From contig JAZNIJ010000036.1 of the NCBI GenBank assembly GCA_045577455.1, positions 1-18,726 on the forward strand: a stretch of 18,726 nt of DNA, in the 5' to 3' direction. Of the stretch, positions 8,442 to 13,315 are shown one piece after another (position 1 is the stretch's first letter; each line of letters begins with the position of its first letter). The position numbers were made by a program, and so were the translations under genes. Below the pieces are notes generated by a model. The model did not search any database, was not told where the DNA came from, and saw only the letters and a list, made by a program, of their open reading frames with translations. The DNA comes from SIG653 sp045577455 (GTDB lineage: Bacteria > Bacillota > Clostridia > Oscillospirales > CAG-382).

Positions 8442-8477
8442 ACCAAAAGGTTTTGAGTTGTTAGAATTTTGTTAGAA
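8442..8477 (+). repeat. ACCAAAAGG plus tandem GTTAGAA pair, copy 1
   Basis: ACCAAAAGG (8442-8450) is followed by GTTAGAA at 8460-8466 and again at 8471-8477, an 11-base period. The same pair recurs at 8862-8879 and 13014-13031, always intergenic. TTACCAAAAGG (8440-8450) recurs exactly at 13106-13116. It may be a recombinase or regulator binding site. Confidence 0.6.
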
Positions 8478-8519
8478 AAATGCCGTTATTATTTCTTAAA
8501 AGAAAAATAATTTTAGGGC

Positions 8520-8564
8520 ATAAAAAAGCCGCAACCCTTGATTTATCAAGGATTGCGGTATGGC
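8520..8564 (-). terminator. rho-independent terminator, minus strand
   Basis: CCGCAA/TTGCGG (8529-8534 with 8553-8558) and CCTTGAT/ATCAAGG (8536-8542 with 8545-8551) form a long stem with one mismatch. On the minus strand it is followed by GGC and six T's. No intact minus-strand gene lies directly upstream, so it may be left from a lost gene. Confidence 0.7.
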
Positions 8565-8650
8565 TAAAAAGAAATAATTAAAAGTTGTTATCGCCTGAGA
8601 TATCAACGATTATACTGTGTTTTTCAGTGAAAAGTGAATAGTGAAAAAGT

Positions 8651-8682
8651 AAAAATCCGCACACAATTGTGTACGGATTTTT
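8651..8682 (-). terminator. terminator of the tRNA-Arg 3' fragment
   Basis: A nearly perfect palindrome: AAAAATCCG pairs with CGGATTTTT around an ACACAATTGTGT core, with one mismatched pair. It lies just past the CCA end of the tRNA fragment on the minus strand, which is where a native tRNA terminator would sit. It is symmetric and could act in both directions. Confidence 0.75.
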
Positions 8683-8683
8683 A

Positions 8684-8728
8684 TGGCGCGCTGCAAGAGA
8701 TTCGAACTCCTGACCTTTTGGTTCGTAG
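8684..8728 (-). pseudogene. tRNA-Arg(ACG) 3' half, attachment-site remnant
   Basis: Read on the minus strand, these 45 bases fit the 3' part of a tRNA exactly. In order they are anticodon loop CTACGAA (anticodon ACG), 3' anticodon stem CCAAA, variable loop AGGTC, T-stem AGGAG, T-loop TTCGAAT, T-stem CTCTT, acceptor strand GCAGCGC, discriminator G and CCA. The matching 5' side (stem TTTGG, D-arm, acceptor GCGCTGC) is absent: the bases beyond 8728 are unrelated. Similarity stopping exactly at the anticodon loop is the usual footprint of tyrosine-recombinase integration into a tRNA gene. The original chromosome would lie to the left, where the terminator is, and the element to the right. An intact tRNA copy is not in this window. 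Confidence 0.85.
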
Positions 8729-8861
8729 GGGATTTTTGATAACGTAAACACAAAACGTCACACGAAATCAGACGTAATCTTACGCAGAAAAGCAATTTTA
8801 AATCAAAATTCCAATCCCCGATAATGTTTGAGTTTTATAAAACAACCAAATAAAATCTATT

Positions 8862-8879
8862 GTTAGAAAAATGTTAGAA
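8862..8879 (+). repeat. tandem GTTAGAA pair, copy 2
   Basis: GTTAGAA at 8862-8868 and 8873-8879 has the same 11-base period as the other two copies. It lies about 134 bases from the tRNA fragment. The stop codon of the small minus-strand ORF lies inside the second unit. Confidence 0.6.
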
Positions 8880-9032
8880 ATATAAAAACTCACACCGTCT
8901 GTCCTGAATTTCTCGTGCGGATATATTCAAGATCCTTTTTGCCTTGAGAATTATTTCCAAAACTTCTTTGTCATCACGATGTTTTTCAAGAAGTGATTCT
9001 ATGATTTCATCTTCGGAAAGTTTGTTTTTCAT
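8874..9032 (-). CDS. possible small protein of 52 residues, unknown function
   Basis: A minus-strand ATG ORF gives a charged, helix-prone 52-residue peptide opening MKNKLSEDEIIESLLEKH. The amino-acid make-up (E, K, D and L rich, with heptad-like spacing) looks protein-like, unlike the overlapping plus-strand frame, which is serine-rich and low in charge. Against it, there is no clear ribosome binding site before the ATG. The TAA falls inside a GTTAGAA repeat, so it may be the 3' end of a truncated gene. No family is recognised. It lies divergent to the promoter of the GDPD operon. Confidence 0.35.
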   Translation of the reverse strand: MKNKLSEDEIIESLLEKHRDDKEVLEIILKAKRILNISAREIQDRRCEFLYF

Positions 9033-9073
9033 ATCAATAGTCAAATATCACAGAAATAATCCACTTATCAGTG

Positions 9074-9102
9074 TTGATTTGTGTATTTTGTTATGTTATA
9101 AT
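9074..9102 (+). promoter_or_regulatory. strong promoter of the GDPD-LRR-transporter operon
   Basis: TTGATT (9074-9079) and TATAAT (9097-9102) are exactly 17 bases apart. TG at 9094-9095 gives an extended -10 element. About 50 bases of leader precede the GGGAG ribosome binding site and the ATG at 9160. Confidence 0.85.
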
Positions 9103-9159
9103 ATGAATGTTAATTTGAAAGTTAGGCGAAATAAAACATATCAAACGGGAGAATAAATA

Positions 9160-9999
9160 ATGAAAAAAGAGTATTGCGGAAAGCCGATGAGAATCGCACA
9201 CACGGGAGTTACGCAGTTTGCTCCCGAAAATTCGTTGGAAGCATTCAAAAAAACTGCCGAACTCGGTTTAGAGGGCATTGAGCTTGATATTCAGATATGC
9301 GGAGACGGAGAAATCATTGTAACTCATAACAGTACTATGGGTTATATGACATTCGAAAAGTATTGGGATTCTATCAGAGATATGACAGCTGAGCAAGTAA
9401 AAAAATTCGATATACCATATCGTGATGCACTCAAGCTTAAATAACCACCATATCCTTGGACAGAGCATTACGGAGGCAGACGTATGATCACGCCGCCGGA
9501 TTATATTGAAGACAGAGTAACTCATCTGATAACCTTCCCCGAATTCGATGCATGGCTGTCAACCGTTGATTATGACCTCACCGTTGAGGTTGAATTTAAG
9601 TGCAAAGGTATGTGTCCGCGTATGGATGAAATCCTTGCAAAATCATCGAATGTTTCAAGATACATATTCTTCTCGGGCGACTGGGAAGTGCTTGAAGAGA
9701 TGCAGGAGTATTACCGTAAAAACGGTAAGCCCGAGGGACTGCGTTTCGGTGCCAATATCCGTTTTATCAATGAAAAAACAATGGATTTTGTTAAACGCTC
9801 TGACCTCTGGGAAGTCGGTCTCAACAACGAAGCGTTCACCAAAGAGGATGTGGATATGTTTGAGTCAATGGGCATCAAAGTATTTTCGAATCTTGGCGAT
9901 TATCCCGAGTGGTGGCAACAGATTTGCGATATGGGCGTAGCAGGATTCAAAACCAATTATCCCGATGCCTACACCGAATGGTGGTTAAGTACTCATTAA
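9160..9999 (+). pseudogene. glycerophosphodiester phosphodiesterase-like gene split by one in-frame TAA
   Basis: One reading frame runs from 9160 to 9999 and encodes a GDPD-fold protein of about 279 residues, normal for the family, but codon 95 (9442-9444) is TAA. The frame is unshifted on both sides: ...YRDALKLK, stop, PPYPWTEHYGGRRM.... A single C-to-T change (CAA to TAA) would explain it. The N-terminal part has AHTG (H14), APENS, the ELD pair (E41, D43) and THN (H56). The C-terminal part has VEVEFKCKG and AGFKTNYP. The usual H-R catalytic pair is H-T here. GDPDs hydrolyse glycerophosphodiesters to glycerol-3-phosphate and an alcohol. GGAGG (9472-9476), 7 bases before ATG 9484, could allow the second part (9484-9999, 171 residues) to be made separately. 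Confidence 0.85.
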
Positions 10000-10018
10000 A
10001 AAGGAAGGAAAATGTTAA

Positions 10019-11092
10019 ATGGCTGACAATGTTACAATAAGCAAAACAGAATTGCTTTACGACCCGCTTTTTGACAAAAAGCCGGATTTGAAAATGAAAG
10101 GTAAAAAAAATAGAGTTTTTAAGATTCTTTTTATAGTTATAATATTAGTTTTTGTTGGTCTCTCTTTGTTTTTCAGTTTTAATTCAATCAGCTCGGACAA
10201 ATATACATACCAAGAAAACGACAGCGGATATACTCTTCATCAATTTGTCGGTAAGGAAGATGATATAACATTGCATATTGATTATGTCAGAGACGATGAA
10301 GGTAATATTGATACAACAAAACCGATTACCGAAGTGCGTGAATTCGCAATGAGCTGTAACGAATATGTTCGTTTCATCTTTATAGGAAAAGATGTTTCGG
10401 AGCTTCAGAACCATTGTTTTTATTATACAAGAAACCTTATGGCGGTAATCGTTGACCCTGAGAATCAGAATTATACTTCTGTGGACGGCGTTTTGTATTC
10501 AAAGGATATGAAAGAAATTATTCTTCATCCTATGAGAAACCATCAATACAGAACTGCAATTAGTGAAGGTATCGCAACTCCTTTCGATGAAAGGACAGTT
10601 AAAACCTTTCTTAGTGAGTTTGCGAATAAATACGGTGATGAAGTAATGACCGATGCTGAAGAATACGAAAAGCAGTTTTCAAAACAAGCTTTTTATGTAA
10701 TACCTGATTCAATTACAAAAATTGAAGATTCATGCTTCAGTGACTGTGAAAAACTGACTTATGTTACAATTCCTTCTTCTGTGAGGGAAATCGGAAACCT
10801 TGCATTCTTCAAGTGTAAGAACTTCGAAACAATCACAATACCTGACGGTGTTAAATCAATCGGCTCAGACGGATTTTCATACTGTGAAAAGGTCACATAT
10901 ATTTACGTGCCGCAAAGCGTTGAGTTTATCGGACATCACGCATTTTACGGTGATCTGGGATGTGAAAAAATATATCTCGGTGCCGAAAGCGAAGACTCAA
11001 TTGAAATCGGAGAAAACTGGCTCCCGAAGAAAAACCCAAGATCCCTTAAGGATGTTGAGGTTGTTTATGGCCAGAAGAGGAGGGTAAGCTGA
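10019..11092 (+). CDS. membrane-anchored BspA-like leucine-rich repeat (LRR_5) protein
   Basis: This 357-residue protein has a lysine-rich cytoplasmic N-terminus, one transmembrane helix (about 33-54) and an outside domain. LRR_5 repeats of the BspA/Treponema pallidum type occupy about 225-321: repeating blocks such as IPDSITKIEDSCFSDC, IPSSVREIGNLAFFKC and IPDGVKSIGSDGFSYC, about 23 residues each. A degenerate copy lies near 145-170 (VDPENQNYTSVDGVLYS). Such domains usually bind proteins or sugars at the cell surface. AAGGAAGG lies about 10 bases before the ATG, and the gene starts 19 bases after the GDPD frame. TGATG joins its stop to the next gene's start, so it is probably coupled to the transporter; a shared role is inferred. 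Confidence 0.85.
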   Translation: MADNVTISKTELLYDPLFDKKPDLKMKGKKNRVFKILFIVIILVFVGLSLFFSFNSISSDKYTYQENDSGYTLHQFVGKEDDITLHIDYVRDDEGNIDTTKPITEVREFAMSCNEYVRFIFIGKDVSELQNHCFYYTRNLMAVIVDPENQNYTSVDGVLYSKDMKEIILHPMRNHQYRTAISEGIATPFDERTVKTFLSEFANKYGDEVMTDAEEYEKQFSKQAFYVIPDSITKIEDSCFSDCEKLTYVTIPSSVREIGNLAFFKCKNFETITIPDGVKSIGSDGFSYCEKVTYIYVPQSVEFIGHHAFYGDLGCEKIYLGAESEDSIEIGENWLPKKNPRSLKDVEVVYGQKRRVS

Positions 11093-12957
11093 TGAAGACA
11101 GGTAAAATTAAAGATGTTTTTCAAAATGTAAAAGATCATTGGAATGAACCTGACAGAGAAAAAGGAAACTATGTTCCGTTCAAGGAGTATCTGACAGTAT
11201 TCTGGGGCGTCGGAATGAATTACAGCATAAAAACACCTCTCAGTTATCTCGGCTTCAGTGCATCATGCTTCCTTATAATGTATCACTACAAGCTGCCGTA
11301 TCTTGCTTTTTCGGTTATAACTCTCATCGGACTCCCGTTGAGCTATCTGTGGAACATTCTGACATGGTTTGTCAATGATAATCTCGGCCTTCTTGAAAAG
11401 AAAACCGAAAAGAAATTCCTTGCTTTTTACGGTATTGTTTCAGTTATCGGACTTTCTATGATATTGTTTGACGCTTCTCTGTTTCTTCCGACAGTCTTAG
11501 CGAAGCTGCTTAACGGAATAAACGGTGTAAGCGCAAGAAGTTTTCTTAAAATATTAGGCATTCAGCTGTTTGTGAACGCTTACGGAGGATTGCGTAACAT
11601 TCTCTGGAGAAAGAAGCTTGTTCCCAAATACGGAAGATACAAGTATGTGCTGTTCTCAAACTTTTTCCAGAAGTCTGTTATGATAATTCTTATCGGCTGG
11701 CTTCCCATTTATAATGTGAAATTGGTTGAAGACAGAATGTGGATGGCATACCTTCTGTTTATGATCTATGATATGTTCCCATTCGATAATGTTATTGAAC
11801 AGTGTACTCAGAATATTTCTCCCAATCCCCACGAAAGAATGCTTGTAAGAACATGGCCTGTAAAGCTGTCGCATTTTGTCAAAAACATATTTGATGTTAT
11901 AGTTCCGCTTTTCGGTATTGCTTTTGATGATATAAGATTCTATAAGTTCGTTGTTCCTGCGGTATTTATTCCCATGGGTGCATTAACCCTGATAAGCATC
12001 AGGAACATAACTGAAAGAATTCCTCAACCACCTCTTGAAAAGAAACAGAGAATATCCTTCTGGTACGGAATTTCTCAGGTAATGAAAAACAAGTATAACT
12101 GGTTGAACACTATTTCCACATTGCTTGATTCGTTCGGTAACGGAATGATAGACCTCACAAATGTTATGTATTTCTTCTCATTCCGTATGTATACTCAGTG
12201 TGCAATTTACGGACTGATGAAAACACTGATGAGCTTCAGGTCAACACCTCTCAGTTTCATTGCCCCTTACTTTGTAAAGCGGTTCTCGTACAAAAGCCTG
12301 AAAATCGCCAAGCTTGTCATATGTGCCGTGAGTGCTGTTGCAGAAATGATGACCATTATGGCTTTTCCGACAAAGCAGAATTTGTGCGGTATTGTTATTT
12401 TTGCATGTGAATTCACCAAGGGCTTTGCAACATCAATTCCTGATGTTGCCGACTCCGATATGGGTGTCAGAAAGAACGACTATCAGATGTATCTTTCCGG
12501 TGAGCGTCTTGAAAATTTCAGCGGTGTGTTCAACTGGATTATTTCTCCCGTTACTACTTTTGTCAGCCTGATAATTCCCGTAATCATTCTCAGAAACGGA
12601 TTTAATTCAAATTGGGATGTTCTTTATATTGATTCTGCAAGATTCAATATCCTTGCAGTTCCGCTGGTGTTTGACCTTGCGGGCTTCGTTCTGATGATTA
12701 TTCCGTATCTGTTCTGGGATTTCAACAATCCACAGCATGAATATGTCATGGAGGTTCTTAAACAAAGAGAAAAACTTGCAAAAGAAGGCTATTTTCCGTC
12801 AGAATACGAGGGCGGTCTTAAATTTATGGAACCCGGTGAACTTCATGCAGGAATACCCGTTGAATCTGCCACTATGATTGAAAGGCGTAATTCCCTTATC
12901 GGAATTACACCGGAGATGCCGGAATCAATTACAACTAATTCAAATCTTTCAAATTAA
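11092..12957 (+). CDS. large polytopic membrane transporter, GPH/MFS-like
   Basis: This 621-residue protein has about a dozen hydrophobic segments from residue 40 to 545 and soluble ends. It starts one base inside the preceding stop (TGATG), with GGAGG upstream. The segment around DVADSDMGVRKNDYQMYLSGERLENFSG (broken here by spaces of meaning only: residues near 455-485) resembles the D-x-x-x-Y...G-x-R-x-E-G motif of glycoside-pentoside-hexuronide:cation symporters. The C-terminal about 75 residues are hydrophilic and extend beyond the usual 450-500 residues of that family. With a GDPD-like gene and a surface LRR protein in the same operon, uptake of a phospholipid breakdown product or a sugar is possible but unproven. 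It could also be another MFS branch. Confidence 0.75.
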   Translation: MKTGKIKDVFQNVKDHWNEPDREKGNYVPFKEYLTVFWGVGMNYSIKTPLSYLGFSASCFLIMYHYKLPYLAFSVITLIGLPLSYLWNILTWFVNDNLGLLEKKTEKKFLAFYGIVSVIGLSMILFDASLFLPTVLAKLLNGINGVSARSFLKILGIQLFVNAYGGLRNILWRKKLVPKYGRYKYVLFSNFFQKSVMIILIGWLPIYNVKLVEDRMWMAYLLFMIYDMFPFDNVIEQCTQNISPNPHERMLVRTWPVKLSHFVKNIFDVIVPLFGIAFDDIRFYKFVVPAVFIPMGALTLISIRNITERIPQPPLEKKQRISFWYGISQVMKNKYNWLNTISTLLDSFGNGMIDLTNVMYFFSFRMYTQCAIYGLMKTLMSFRSTPLSFIAPYFVKRFSYKSLKIAKLVICAVSAVAEMMTIMAFPTKQNLCGIVIFACEFTKGFATSIPDVADSDMGVRKNDYQMYLSGERLENFSGVFNWIISPVTTFVSLIIPVIILRNGFNSNWDVLYIDSARFNILAVPLVFDLAGFVLMIIPYLFWDFNNPQHEYVMEVLKQREKLAKEGYFPSEYEGGLKFMEPGELHAGIPVESATMIERRNSLIGITPEMPESITTNSNLSN

Positions 12958-13013
12958 TCAAAAAATCCTGGATGCGACATTTTTGCCACAGACTGTTTTT
13001 ATGCAGAGAAATT

Positions 13014-13031
13014 GTTAGAAAAGTGTTAGAA
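13014..13031 (+). repeat. tandem GTTAGAA pair, copy 3
   Basis: GTTAGAA occurs at 13014-13020 and 13025-13031, again with an 11-base period and the same orientation as the copies near 8460 and 8862. Confidence 0.6.
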
Positions 13032-13091
13032 GTATAATTTTTACTTCTGCACTTCAATAATAATCCTTCACTTGTTAAATGGTTAATTGAA

Positions 13092-13126
13092 AACCTTTTG
13101 TATGCTTACCAAAAGGCCAAAAGGTT
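13092..13126 (+). repeat. CCAAAAGG direct repeat within an AACCTTTTG/CAAAAGGTT inverted repeat
   Basis: CCAAAAGG occurs twice back to back (13109-13116, 13117-13124). AACCTTTTG (13092-13100) is the exact complement of CAAAAGGTT (13118-13126). TTACCAAAAGG (13106-13116) repeats the motif at 8440-8450, and ACCAAAAGG also occurs in the tRNA fragment (minus strand, 8722-8714). It may be a core-type recombination site. Confidence 0.5.
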
Positions 13127-13157
13127 AAAATGTAATCTTATTACATCCAACAAAACC

Positions 13158-13215
13158 AAATCCCCACCGTGTCATTCTCGAGCAAAACGAAGAATCTCGG
13201 TGGGGATTTTCTTTT
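13158..13215 (+). terminator. strong rho-independent terminator before mcrB
   Basis: A 12-bp outer stem (13158-13169 with 13198-13209) and an inner ATTCT/AGAAT stem (13174-13178 with 13191-13195) are followed by TTTTCTTTT. It probably ends transcription from the GDPD-LRR-transporter operon and isolates the McrBC operon. Confidence 0.8.
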
Positions 13216-13218
13216 ATG

Positions 13219-13247
13219 TTGCTTTTTGAAAAATATGGGAGTATAAT
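13219..13247 (+). promoter_or_regulatory. candidate mcrB promoter
   Basis: TTGCTT (13219-13224) and a perfect TATAAT (13242-13247) are 17 bases apart, about 70 bases before the GTG start. The -35 box is only a partial match. Confidence 0.5.
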
Positions 13248-13315
13248 AAATTTGTATAAGACGATTTAATGTCAACATGGTTTTATGTGTAAAAAGGGAC
13301 AAGTGAGGTGTTTCG

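Larger units (their letters stand above)
12958..13315. other. 358-base intergenic region between the transporter operon and mcrB
   Basis: No ORF looks coding here. The stretch holds a GTTAGAA pair (13014-13031) overlapping an AGAAGTA/TACTTCT inverted repeat (13028-13034 with its partner after the T-run). It also has CCAAAAGG repeats (13108-13124), a TGTAAT/ATTACA inverted repeat (13131-13145), a long terminator and the candidate mcrB promoter. Confidence 0.8.

Noticed and set aside
8627..8650. Repeated AGTGAA units near the tRNA terminator
   Set aside because: They are short, irregular and too few for a CRISPR or iteron array; no spacers of constant length are present.
8944..9156. 70-codon plus-strand ORF before the GDPD gene
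   Set aside because: It runs across the strong promoter and leader of the GDPD operon, has serine-rich low-complexity composition and no ribosome binding site, and overlaps the more plausible minus-strand small ORF.
13226..13247. TTGAAA plus TATAAT before mcrB as a promoter
   Set aside because: The two boxes are only 10 bases apart; TTGCTT at 13219 gives the required 17-base spacing.
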